From NCBI GenBank assembly GCA_963841425.1, contig CAWJCL010000004.1, positions 62,001 through 126,000 of the forward strand: DNA of 64,000 nucleotides, in the 5' to 3' direction. The notes beneath the pieces were generated by a model that saw nothing but the letters and a program-made list of their open reading frames with translations, ran no database searches and was not told where the DNA came from. Within the stretch, counting starts at the first letter, position 1, and each line of letters starts with the position of its first letter. Of the stretch, positions 6,936-14,806 are shown piece after piece. Source of the stretch: DATEOR01 sp963841425. GTDB lineage: Bacteria > Actinomycetota > Thermoleophilia > Gaiellales > Gaiellaceae. The position numbers were made by a program, and so were the translations under genes.

Positions 6936-8735
6936 CTAGCTTCGCACAGTCACCCACACGAGATCGCTCGCGACGGTGATGCCTTGAGGGCGATGGCCCA
7001 CTGGAATCGTGCGGACAACGCTGTTGGTTGCCACATCGATGCGGGAAATTGTGCCGCCGCCCGCATTCGCAACCCAAACTGCGTCCGCCCCGACGGCGAT
7101 TCCATTCGGGGAGGTTCCAACGGAGATTGCTTTTATTACCGAGTTTGTGCGCGTGTCGATCCGCGACACTGAGCCGTCGTTTTGGTTGGCTACCCACACT
7201 GCTCCCAGCCCGACGGCAACTGCGATCGGGCCCGAGCCAACCCGGGTCGTAGCCTCTGTCTTGCCGGTGTCGGGATCGACCCGGTAGACGACGTTGTTCG
7301 AGTAGTCGGCGACCCATACCGCCCCGTCACCGAGACCGATGGCGGTGGGCTGTCCCGGAACGGCTATGGGTCCGTCCGCTTTCGCGATATTGAGCGACGG
7401 ATCGATGCTCGCCTGGACAAGCGACGGGGGGGCTGTGAGTCCGGCCCAAACTGAGTTCTGACTCGCGGTCAGGCCGCACGCAACCCTCTGCGTTGCCTCT
7501 CCGTGGCCCGAAGGGGGTGGGAGGGGGACCACCTCGAAATTCAGTGGTGATCCGTGTTCGTAGCGAACGAGGGCCGGGTTCGTGTTCGCGTTGCAGGAAT
7601 CGAGAATCCAAACCTCGTCTCCGGCTACTGCCATATTCTCAGGAGTGCCTCCGATGCCCTGAGTGCTCCGAAGCTCGCGCGTTTCTGGGTTGATACGCGA
7701 GAGCGTCTGGCTGTTGAAGTTGAGGATCCAGAGGCCCTCTTCGTTGACACCAATGGGGCCGGGGCTGTCGCCGACGGTGACGGCGTCCACGATGCTGTCG
7801 TTGGTTGGGTCGATGACGGCGACCGAGTTCGGATTCACCACCACCGAGCCCGAGTCGTCGCCCCCCGTGAGGAAGATCGCGAGAATGGTGGCAAGGGCTG
7901 CTACGGCGAGGACGCCCCCGAGGGGGAGCAGCCAACTCCGCCGCCGGAGAGGAGCGCCTTCGCCCATTCGCGGCGGCTGCTTCGGGGCTGCTCCCAGCGC
8001 GGGATCGTGCTCGAGGATCCGTCGCTGCAGCGTGCGCAGCTCAGGGCTCGGCTCGACGCCCAGCTCCTCGACGAGCGTCCTGCGCCCGTCCTGGTAGACG
8101 GCCAGCGCGTCCGCTTGGCGCCCGGCGCGGTAGAGCGCGAGCATGAGCTGACCGCGCAGCCGCTCGCGAAGCGGGTTCTCTTTGACAAGCTCCTCGAGCT
8201 CGCCTGTGACGGCCGAATGGCGGCCGATTGCGAGATCTGCGTCGATCCGCTCTTCGAGCGCTGCGAGGCGGGCTTCGGTAAGGCGCGCAATGGCAGGTTG
8301 GGCGAAGTCCTCGTAGGACAGGTCGGCGAGGGGTGGGCCGCGCCAAATCCCGAGCGCCTCGCGCAAGAGGGCAGCGCGCTTCTCGGCGCTCTCCTCGCCC
8401 GACGCCTGCTCGACGAGGCGCTCGAAGCGCTCGCGGTCGAGCTCGCCCTCACCCACGCGCACGACGTAGCCAGGCGATTGTGTAGCCAGGACACCGTCGG
8501 TGCCCGAGCCCGCCTGCAGCACCTTGCGCAGCTGGGAGACGAGCACCTGCACCGCCTTCGATCCGGACTCGGGCGGCTCCGCCCCCCACAAGTCGTCCAG
8601 CAGCCGGTCGGTGGAGACGACCTCGTTCGCATGCAGGAGGAAGAGCGCCAAGAGGGCGCGCTGCCGGTGTCCTCCCAGGGCGAGGGGGCGCCCCTGATCG
8701 AGGACTTCGAGCGGTCCGAGGATGCGGTACTCCAT
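6936..8735 (-). CDS. BTAD/SARP-type winged-helix protein fused to a membrane helix and YVTN beta-propeller
   Basis: A 599-aa protein. Residues 1 to about 90 form an OmpR-like winged helix (MEYRILGPLEVLDQGRPL, LLDDLWGAEPPESGSKAVQVLVSQLRK in two parts). About 95-245 is the bacterial transcriptional activation domain (RERFERLVEQA, LADLSYEDFAQPAIARL, ALYRAGRQADALAVYQDGRR). A single hydrophobic helix follows at about 275-298 (LLPLGGVLAVAALATILAIF), then repeated NHL/YVTN blades (AVWVANQNDGSVSRIDTRTN, AVWVANAGGGTISRIDVATN). The start is the ATG at 8733-8735, where similarity begins. The layout suggests DNA binding inside and a propeller outside the membrane. It is divergent from the secreted protein at 8881. 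Function is inferred from domains only. Confidence 0.8.
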   Translation of the reverse strand: MEYRILGPLEVLDQGRPLALGGHRQRALLALFLLHANEVVSTDRLLDDLWGAEPPESGSKAVQVLVSQLRKVLQAGSGTDGVLATQSPGYVVRVGEGELDRERFERLVEQASGEESAEKRAALLREALGIWRGPPLADLSYEDFAQPAIARLTEARLAALEERIDADLAIGRHSAVTGELEELVKENPLRERLRGQLMLALYRAGRQADALAVYQDGRRTLVEELGVEPSPELRTLQRRILEHDPALGAAPKQPPRMGEGAPLRRRSWLLPLGGVLAVAALATILAIFLTGGDDSGSVVVNPNSVAVIDPTNDSIVDAVTVGDSPGPIGVNEEGLWILNFNSQTLSRINPETRELRSTQGIGGTPENMAVAGDEVWILDSCNANTNPALVRYEHGSPLNFEVVPLPPPSGHGEATQRVACGLTASQNSVWAGLTAPPSLVQASIDPSLNIAKADGPIAVPGQPTAIGLGDGAVWVADYSNNVVYRVDPDTGKTEATTRVGSGPIAVAVGLGAVWVANQNDGSVSRIDTRTNSVIKAISVGTSPNGIAVGADAVWVANAGGGTISRIDVATNSVVRTIPVGHRPQGITVASDLVWVTVRS

Positions 8736-8880
8736 CGCCGTGCGCTGAACGTACCACGGTCTCGTGCGGCCTTTACCACGCTCTTGCCGCGCTCCTACCG
8801 GCCAGATACCGAGCCCGAGCCCGCCCGTTACCGCCCACCTCAATGCTCGCCTCGTCCTGTCACGACGAAAGGAGCTCGAG

Positions 8881-9249
8881 ATGACGAAGTGGACGACATA
8901 TCTGGCGGCGACTCTTGGGGCGCTCGTGTTTGCGCTTCCCGCCACCGCACAGGGGAACGGCCAGTATGCGCGTACGCTGGGTGAGCGGGCACAGGCGGGC
9001 GCGGCGCTCTCGGAGCAGGTCGAGCGGGCGCGCGCGCGGAGCGAGCTCGAGTCGGCGTTGACCAAGCGCGGCGAGGCTCTCAACGACGTCTACGCGGTGC
9101 CAAAGGCCACCGAGCCGGCCGGCGAGGCCGGGTTCGCCTGGGACGCAGCGGCGAGTGGGGCCGGCGTCACGCTGGTGCTCGTGCTGGGCGCGTTGGCGAT
9201 CGCCTTCCTCGTGCGCCGCGGCCGCCGGCCAGCGAGCGAAGCCGTCTAG
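8881..9249 (+). CDS. small secreted/membrane-anchored protein
   Basis: A 122-aa protein with a strong ribosome-binding site (AAAGGAG, six bases before the ATG). It has an N-terminal signal peptide (LAATLGALVFALPATAQG), a charged middle part, and a C-terminal hydrophobic helix followed by arginines (VTLVLVLGALAIAFLVRRGRR). This gives a type I-like topology with most of the chain outside. No family is recognised. It is divergent from the BTAD-propeller regulator and may be its target, but that is only context. A perfect hairpin follows its stop. Confidence 0.72.
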   Translation: MTKWTTYLAATLGALVFALPATAQGNGQYARTLGERAQAGAALSEQVERARARSELESALTKRGEALNDVYAVPKATEPAGEAGFAWDAAASGAGVTLVLVLGALAIAFLVRRGRRPASEAV

Positions 9250-9270
9250 TCTTGCCGACATCGCAGAGGT

Positions 9271-9299
9271 CAGAGGGGCCGCCAAATGCGGCCCCTCTG
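9271..9299 (+). terminator. perfect 12-bp hairpin after the 8881-9249 gene
   Basis: Arms CAGAGGGGCCGC (9271-9282) and GCGGCCCCTCTG (9288-9299) are exactly complementary around a five-base CAAAT loop, 22 bases after the stop codon. There is no U-tract, so it would be a strong actinobacterial-type hairpin terminator or mRNA-end stabiliser. Confidence 0.65.
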
Positions 9300-9408
9300 A
9301 CGTTGGAGTCCCACGGCGGGCGTGCGCCCGCCGAGCGCATCGAGTGGGATCGGCTTGCTCGCATGCGATTCCCGGACGGGATCAACGTCAAGATCACCGT
9401 GAGGATGG

Positions 9409-9501
9409 TTCGCACTGTTCGGCCCGAACGGCGCCGGCAAGACAAACATCGTCCAGATCTTCTGACCCTCCTCCCGCCCACGCGGCGAGGTCGAGGTCAG
9501 C
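9409..9501 (+). pseudogene. decayed ABC-transporter ATPase fragment (Walker A region)
   Basis: One frame reads FALFGPNGAGKTNIVQIF then stop at 9463. Shifting frame at 9462 continues as TLLPPT, and after another shift as GEVEVS. This matches the Walker A neighbourhood of DrrA-like ABC ATPases (LLGPNGAGKTT, then ILATLLRPTSGEV). At least two frame changes and the absence of Walker B or signature motifs show it is a remnant. The rest of 9250-9732 holds the hairpin above and nothing else I recognise. Confidence 0.6.
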
Positions 9502-9732
9502 ACGTAGCGCCTCACGGGGGCAGTACTTACAGGGTTGCGGAGGGCGGGTCGGGAGAGTCCTGCGTTGCATGACCTGGCAACGATTGGCTCATATGCCGGA
9601 CGTCGTTGGGTCTCAGCTGTGGTTCGAATCACGTTCGGGCATGGTGCTCGACACCTCCTGTCAAATCTCGCGAGCAAGGATGTTGAAGCCGTGCCGACTT
9701 TGGCTACGGCGTACGGCCTCAACGAGAGATGG

Positions 9733-10682
9733 CTAGGGGATGCGGGGCCGCCACCCGGGAAATGCAGCCGGGCGATCGCCAAGGAGCTCCGTTAAATCAC
9801 TTCCATCCTCTCGTACTGCACAAAGGACGGGCTGCCCGTTTGGCCCGTTGCACTGGAAGGTGATGAAGGGCCCGGGCGCCCAGGCCCCCGGAACACCCCC
9901 TTCGCCCGTCACCTCATGCTTGTTCGTGCCGTCCGCGTTCATGATCCAGATGCCTTCTCCGCGGCCCCACGCAATCTTCTTGCCGTCCGGCGACCACATC
10001 GGCCAATTGTTGTAGGGAGAGGGGTCGTGGGTCAGTCGCGTCAGGTTGGCCCCATCGGAGCGGATCGTGTAGATGTCAAACCCGCCGTCATTCACGAAGG
10101 TGAATGCAATCGTGTTGCCGGTCGGAGACCAGGAGGCGTATTGCGCCTCGTGGTGGAGACCGGTGAGTCGCCGTATGTCTGAGCCATCGGGTCGCATGAC
10201 GTAGAGACTGTTCGGCCGGCCCGATGTCGTGGTTGCGGCCGTGACGAGGTGCCGACCGTCTGGCGGCCAGGACGGAGCCCAACCGCGCAATCCTGTCACC
10301 TTCGTGAGATTGATTGCTCGGGATCCATCTGCATCGATCACCATGAGTGGGGTGTGATCCTCGTCTACGGGGAGCCAGCGAAAGGCGATGTGCCCCCGTC
10401 GGGAGACCAATAAGGCTGATGCTTTTCACCTCCTAAATGATCGATCTGTCTGGCATCGGTCCCGTCCGCGTTCGCCGCAAACAGGTACGTCGGGCCGCCT
10501 GCCTGTGGTGCCGCGACGTATGCGAGCGTCCAACCTTCAAGCTCGTCGAGCAGGTCGCTCCTCGGCCGCGTTGGTTTGACCGCCTTACCGCCAGAGCCAC
10601 CACCCAGAGTGCAACTCAGCGCGCCGGTGATTAGAAGCGACGCGAGGACCGCGGCCAGCGCCGCTACCGGCAAGGTTCGCAT
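9733..10682 (-). pseudogene. TolB/PD40-type beta-propeller lipoprotein gene, frameshifted
   Basis: The N-terminal part (ATG at 10680-10682, ribosome-binding site GGAAAGGAA) encodes a signal peptide ending near TGALSC and a first propeller blade ending HQPYWSPDGG. The same protein continues in another frame as HIAFRWLPVDEDHTPLMVID and further PD40 blades (SWSPTGNTIAF, MWSPDGKKIAW). The shift falls at a run of five C on the plus strand (10393-10397); one missing base there would restore a protein of about 316 aa. Either a real inactivating indel or a homopolymer error. Intact members are exported WD40-like sensor or scaffold proteins of unknown partner. Confidence 0.75.
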
Positions 10683-10934
10683 CTGGACTTCCTTTCCCGC
10701 GAGAGCGTCGGTTTCCATGCAGATACACGGCGGCGTGACGAAAAGTTCCGTCGCAAGCAGGTCACGATTCGGCAATCGCCGTCTCGACGAGTTCTATTCG
10801 GTCACGGTTAGAAGTCGACGTGCGACTCGAGGTGCATCGTCATCGGACTACCGGATTTGTTGCCGTCAGGTCAGCGCTCAATTGACCGCCGGTCTTCCCG
10901 GCCGGTCATCCTTCTCCGGGGATTACCGGCTTAG

Positions 10935-11003
10935 GCCGGCTTCTTAGGGCGATTTTCAGGCCGATTCCCGCGCGGGATCTGCGTGGGATGAAAAGAAGCC
11001 GGC
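10935..11003. repeat. 11-bp inverted repeat around a nested palindrome, upstream of the TPR-LuxR gene
   Basis: GCCGGCTTCTT (10935-10945) and AAGAAGCCGGC (10993-11003) are exact inverted copies; between them lies the palindrome CCCGCGCGGG. A second inverted repeat, GACCGCCGGTC, is at 10885-10895. The 403-base gap 10683-11085 contains no gene I can support; these structures are its only clear content and could be operators or a structured leader. No known riboswitch is recognised. Confidence 0.35.
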
Positions 11004-11085
11004 GGTCACTCGAGCCCGCGGATCATGAGGGTGATCGCATGACTACTCTCTGAGCGGTCGGAGTGCTCGGGCGTTAGCCTGGACC

Positions 11086-12762
11086 ATGAGCGAAGGGAAG
11101 GCGGTGACCATGGGCGGCGCGCTCGTTCGCGGTCGAGAAGCATTCCGGCGGCGTGAGTGGGCCGAGGCGTACGCGCGGCTCACGGCCGCGGATCGCGAGG
11201 ATGGGCTCGATGCGCCCGACCTCGAGGAAGCCGCGCTGGCCGCGTACCTAACGGGAAGGGATGCGGAGTGTGAGGATCTTTGGGCGCGCGCGCATCGGGG
11301 CTGGCTTGACCAGGGTGAGCAATGTCGAGCGGCCAGGTGCGCCTTCTGGCTCGGCTTCCCGCTGCTCCTGAAAGGCGAAGGGGCGCGGGGCGGAGGCTGG
11401 CTCGCCCGCGGCGCGCGGCTTCTCGACGAGCGCGGCAGCAAGTGTGCCGAGATTGGCCTACTGCTCGTCCCGGTCGGGCTCCAGGCCTTGAGAGACGGCG
11501 ATCCGGCGAGTGCCCTCGAGATCTTCGGCCGAGCGGAGGAAATCGGCGAGCGCTCGGGGGACCCGGACGTGCTCGCGTTCGGTCTGCTCGGTCGGGGCCA
11601 GGCGCTGATCGCGCTCGAGGACATCGCTCAAGGCGTCTCACTGCTCGACGAAGCGATGGTGATCGTCACCGCCGACGAGGTGTCACCGGTCACTGCCGGC
11701 GTCGTCTACTGCGCCGTGCTCCTCGCCTGTCAAAAGACATTCGACCTGGCTCGGGCGGAAGAGTGGACGGCTGCACTGATCCGCTGGTGCGACTCGCAGC
11801 AGGATCTCGTTCCCTTCCGAGGCGACTGCCTCGTCCACAGGGCCGAGATCCTCCAAGTTCGTGGCGAGTGGTCGGAGGCGCTGGCTGACGCGAACCGGGC
11901 CTGCTCCTGGCTCGCCGGGCATGGTGGAGAGGGCCGTGCCTACTACCGGCTCGGCGAGCTCCACCGACTGCGCGGCGAGTTCGCGGATGCGGACCGCGAC
12001 TACCGTGCGGCGAGCGCTGCAGGACACCAGCCGCAACCTGGCTGCGCCCTGCTCCGGCTGGCGCAAGGTCACATCGAGGCAGCGGAGGCGATGATCGACG
12101 GGGCACTCGAAAACGCGCGCGACGGCGTCGCGAGAGCCGGAGTCCTGCCCGCCTACGTGGAGATTGCGCTGGCCCGGCAAGACCTCCCTGCTGCCCGGAG
12201 CGCGGCGGACGACCTCTGCGCGCTCGCCAGAGAGTACGACGCCGCGCTCCTCCACGCCGTCGCAGCTCACTCTCTCGGGGTCGTGCTGCTCGCTGAAGGC
12301 AAGGCGCGAGCGGGAGTCGCGCTCCTCCAGGAGAGCTGCGCCTGCTGGCAGGAGCTGTCGGCGCCGTACGAAGTGGGGCGCACACGGGTCGTGATCGCGA
12401 GCGCATGGCGTGCGCTCGGCGACGACGAAAGCGCCGGGATGGAGCTCGACGCCGCGCGGGGCATCTTCGCCCGCCTCGGCGCCGTCCCTGATCTGGAAGG
12501 GGTCGACCGCCTCAGCGGCCGGATGGAGGCTGAGTCGCAGGCGGGCCTGACCGGCCGAGAGCTGGAGGTGCTCGCCCTCGTCGCGGGAGGTCGCACCAAC
12601 CAACAGATCGCCCACGCGCTCGTGATCAGCCCGCACACCGTCCGGCGCCACCTGCAGAACATCTTCCGCAAGCTCGGCGTCCCCTCACGTGCCGCAGCGA
12701 CCGCGTTCGCCCTTCAGCACGGCCTCGTCGAGAGCGGAGGCGTGGCACAAACGGACCACTAG
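11086..12762 (+). CDS. TPR-containing LuxR-family transcriptional regulator
   Basis: A 558-aa protein with tandem TPR-like helices through about residues 15-470 (AYARLTAADREDGLDAPDLE, DPASALEIFGRAEEIGERSG, repeated) and a C-terminal GerE/LuxR helix-turn-helix at about 487-545 (LTGRELEVLALVAGGRTNQQ, then HTVRRHLQNIFRKLGVPSRA). No ATPase P-loop is present, so it is the short, ATPase-free relative of LAL regulators. The ATG at 11086 follows TAGCCT by five bases, which fits a leaderless start; an ATG at 11110 has GAAGGGAAGG upstream and is an alternative. Target genes are unknown; the methyltransferase downstream is a candidate. Confidence 0.82.
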   Translation: MSEGKAVTMGGALVRGREAFRRREWAEAYARLTAADREDGLDAPDLEEAALAAYLTGRDAECEDLWARAHRGWLDQGEQCRAARCAFWLGFPLLLKGEGARGGGWLARGARLLDERGSKCAEIGLLLVPVGLQALRDGDPASALEIFGRAEEIGERSGDPDVLAFGLLGRGQALIALEDIAQGVSLLDEAMVIVTADEVSPVTAGVVYCAVLLACQKTFDLARAEEWTAALIRWCDSQQDLVPFRGDCLVHRAEILQVRGEWSEALADANRACSWLAGHGGEGRAYYRLGELHRLRGEFADADRDYRAASAAGHQPQPGCALLRLAQGHIEAAEAMIDGALENARDGVARAGVLPAYVEIALARQDLPAARSAADDLCALAREYDAALLHAVAAHSLGVVLLAEGKARAGVALLQESCACWQELSAPYEVGRTRVVIASAWRALGDDESAGMELDAARGIFARLGAVPDLEGVDRLSGRMEAESQAGLTGRELEVLALVAGGRTNQQIAHALVISPHTVRRHLQNIFRKLGVPSRAAATAFALQHGLVESGGVAQTDH

Positions 12763-12880
12763 CCGGGCTCGTCGATGTTGGTACGTGCGGGCGATGCGGG
12801 CGGCAACGGCTGCCCCTAGCGTGGTGCAAACAAGCGAGCGCGATTCCGCGCGGTGCGGGTCGCACGAGGGAGGCGCTGTC

Positions 12881-13690
12881 ATGACCCAGCAGGCTTCGTA
12901 CGAGACCATGACCGGCGGCCCGCCGGCCAACTACGAACGCTATTTCGTCCCCGCTATCGGCGGGCCGCTCGCCCACGCCCTGATTGCGCTCGCGGAGCTC
13001 CGACCCGGCGAGCAGGTGCTCGACGTCGCCTGCGGAACCGGTGTCGTCACCAGGCTTGCAGCCGAACGGGTCGGTGACGGTGACGTCGTCGGGGTCGACC
13101 TGAACACGGGCATGCTGGACGTCGCTCGAAACGTCGCCCGCGGCACTGCCATCGAGTGGCATGAGGCGAGCGCCGAGGCCCTCCCGCTGGGCGACGAGAC
13201 GTTCGATGTGGTGCTCTGCCAGATGGGCCTCCAGTTCTTCTCCGACAGGCCGGCCGCATTGCGCGAGATGCGGCGCGTGCTCAGGTCCCGCGGTCGTGTC
13301 ATCCTGAACGTTCCCGGCCCGACGCCGCCCCTGTTCGGCGTCCTCGAGCGGGCGCTGAGCCAAGGCGTCGGCCCGGAGGCGGCAGGATTCGTGGCGACCG
13401 TCTTCTCGCTTCACGACGTGGACGAGATCCGCGGGCTCTTCGCGGCCGCCGGCTTCACGGACGTACAGGCGCGCTCGGAGCCCGAGACGCTGTCGCTACC
13501 GACGGCAGAGGATTTTCTCTGGCAGTACGTCTACAGCACGCCACTGGCGGGCGTTGTGGCGGGGGTGGACGAGGACGCTCGCGCCGCCTTGGAGCGGGAG
13601 GTCGTCGCCGGCTGGGAACCGTACACCGATGCTGACGGCCGGCTCATCCTCGAGGTCGACATGACTACGGTCACCGCACGCAGAACGTGA
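12881..13690 (+). CDS. class I SAM-dependent methyltransferase
   Basis: A 269-aa methyltransferase. Motif I is VLDVACGTGVVTRLAAERVG (about residues 46-65), followed by the acidic motif II VVGVDLNTGMLDVA and the post-motif segment FDVVLCQMGLQFFSDRPAAL typical of the UbiE/Methyltransf_11 group. A GGGAGG ribosome-binding site seven bases before the ATG fixes the start. The acceptor is unknown; the family methylates quinones, lipids and small molecules. Confidence 0.85.
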   Translation: MTQQASYETMTGGPPANYERYFVPAIGGPLAHALIALAELRPGEQVLDVACGTGVVTRLAAERVGDGDVVGVDLNTGMLDVARNVARGTAIEWHEASAEALPLGDETFDVVLCQMGLQFFSDRPAALREMRRVLRSRGRVILNVPGPTPPLFGVLERALSQGVGPEAAGFVATVFSLHDVDEIRGLFAAAGFTDVQARSEPETLSLPTAEDFLWQYVYSTPLAGVVAGVDEDARAALEREVVAGWEPYTDADGRLILEVDMTTVTARRT

Positions 13691-13855
13691 GCACGGGACC
13701 TGCTTCGTCGGCGAGCTGATCTGAGTCACCTTCAAGGAACACTGACCCAACGCTGAGCGGGGGCCCTGGGAATCCGCCTGCTCGGCGGGTAGCTGTAGAG
13801 GAGCCGAGCGAATACGCGAGCGGGGCCCGCTCAAATCGAAGACGAAGGAGGCTCC

Positions 13856-14314
13856 ATGCAGGTCAACGAGATCATGACCAGAGACCCTCTATCTGTGAGA
13901 GCGCGTGGCACGGTCAAGGAAGCAGCAGAAGGTATGCGCGAGCACGGCATCGGCGCGCTCCCGGTCGTCGACGAGCGAGACGAGCTCGTGGGCATGGTGA
14001 CCGACAGGGACATCGCAATCCGCGGAGTCGCGGACGGCCTCGGTTCGGAGACGCCGGTCGAGCGCGTGATGACGACCGAGCTCCTCTTCGCGAGCTCCTC
14101 CGACGAGCTCGACGACGTTCTCTCCTTCATGGGCGAGCGACAGGTCAGGCGGCTCCCGGTCATCGAGGAGAGGAAGCTCGTCGGCATTGTCTCCCAGGCG
14201 GACATCGCGGCCGTCGCAAAGCCCCGTCACGCTGCCGAGACGCTGCGCAGCGTCTCCGAGCCGGCTGCGAGCAATGCCGAGCTCCGGCAAGGCGGCGCCG
14301 GCTTATTCAGCTGA
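13856..14314 (+). CDS. CBS-domain pair protein
   Basis: A 152-aa protein consisting of two CBS domains (VNEIMTRDPLSVRARGTVKE at the start and VERVMTTELLFASSSDELDD at about 74-93), each ending in a LVGMVTDRDIA or LVGIVSQADIA strand. Paired CBS domains bind adenosine nucleotides and usually act as energy sensors; as a free-standing protein it probably regulates a partner. AAGGAGG lies four bases before the ATG. It is convergent with the STAS-domain gene. Confidence 0.87.
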   Translation: MQVNEIMTRDPLSVRARGTVKEAAEGMREHGIGALPVVDERDELVGMVTDRDIAIRGVADGLGSETPVERVMTTELLFASSSDELDDVLSFMGERQVRRLPVIEERKLVGIVSQADIAAVAKPRHAAETLRSVSEPAASNAELRQGGAGLFS

Positions 14315-14323
14315 GCCCTCGGG

Positions 14324-14710
14324 TCAGGCTGCAAGCGCCTGCCGCGCCCGGCGCGTCGCCACTGCGGTGAAGGCGTCCCCGACCGCCGGCGACAGCTCGA
14401 AGTCGATTCGCAACCCGACGATCCCGAGGCACCAGAGGACGGTTTCGTCCTCGCACGCCAGCGTGATCCTCGACCCGAGACATGAGGCGCGACGGCCCGT
14501 TGCCGCGAGCTCTTCGAGGGCGGCCGCATCGAAGGACGGAACGTCCTTGAGCTCCACGACGATTTCCTCGGCACCCTGGTCGAGGATCCGATTGAGGTCG
14601 GCGACGACGGACGTTATGGAGGTCCCGTCGAGCGGGCCTTTCCAGGAGACGAAAAACGTCCCTTCGGTGATGAGGTACGTGGCCAAGCGCGTTTCTCCCA
14701 CGCCCGGCAC
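14324..14710 (-). CDS. STAS-domain protein (anti-sigma-factor-antagonist-like)
   Basis: A 128-aa protein with the SpoIIAA-like beta-alpha pattern: FVSWKGPLDGTSITSVVADL, then EEIVVELKDVPSFDAAALEE, where the DVPSFDAAAL segment holds the usual phosphorylation-loop Ser (canonical DxSxxDSxGL). STAS proteins sequester anti-sigma kinases in partner-switching systems. No kinase is adjacent; an HATPase protein with a MEDS domain lies at 27029-27982. Lying just upstream of the histidine kinase gene on the opposite strand, the two have divergent starts. Confidence 0.72.
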   Translation of the reverse strand: MPGVGETRLATYLITEGTFFVSWKGPLDGTSITSVVADLNRILDQGAEEIVVELKDVPSFDAAALEELAATGRRASCLGSRITLACEDETVLWCLGIVGLRIDFELSPAVGDAFTAVATRRARQALAA

Positions 14711-14806
14711 CCTAGGGCGGCGCTCACGGCGTCTTCGCAGGAGGGGTTCAGGCGATCCTCAACGTTTGCTGAGGGTCGTTCGGCTGTCGTTGGGCCCACC
14801 GGAAGT

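Noticed and set aside
9252..9795. Small frames in the gap after the secreted protein
   Set aside because: They lack start signals and disagree in frame with the ABC ATPase remnant.
10683..11085. Riboswitch upstream of the TPR-LuxR gene
   Set aside because: Inverted repeats are present but no known aptamer core could be recognised.
13770..13850. GAGCGGGGCCCGCTC palindrome before the CBS gene as a terminator
   Set aside because: Its loop would be a single base, and it lies just before a start codon with no U-tract.
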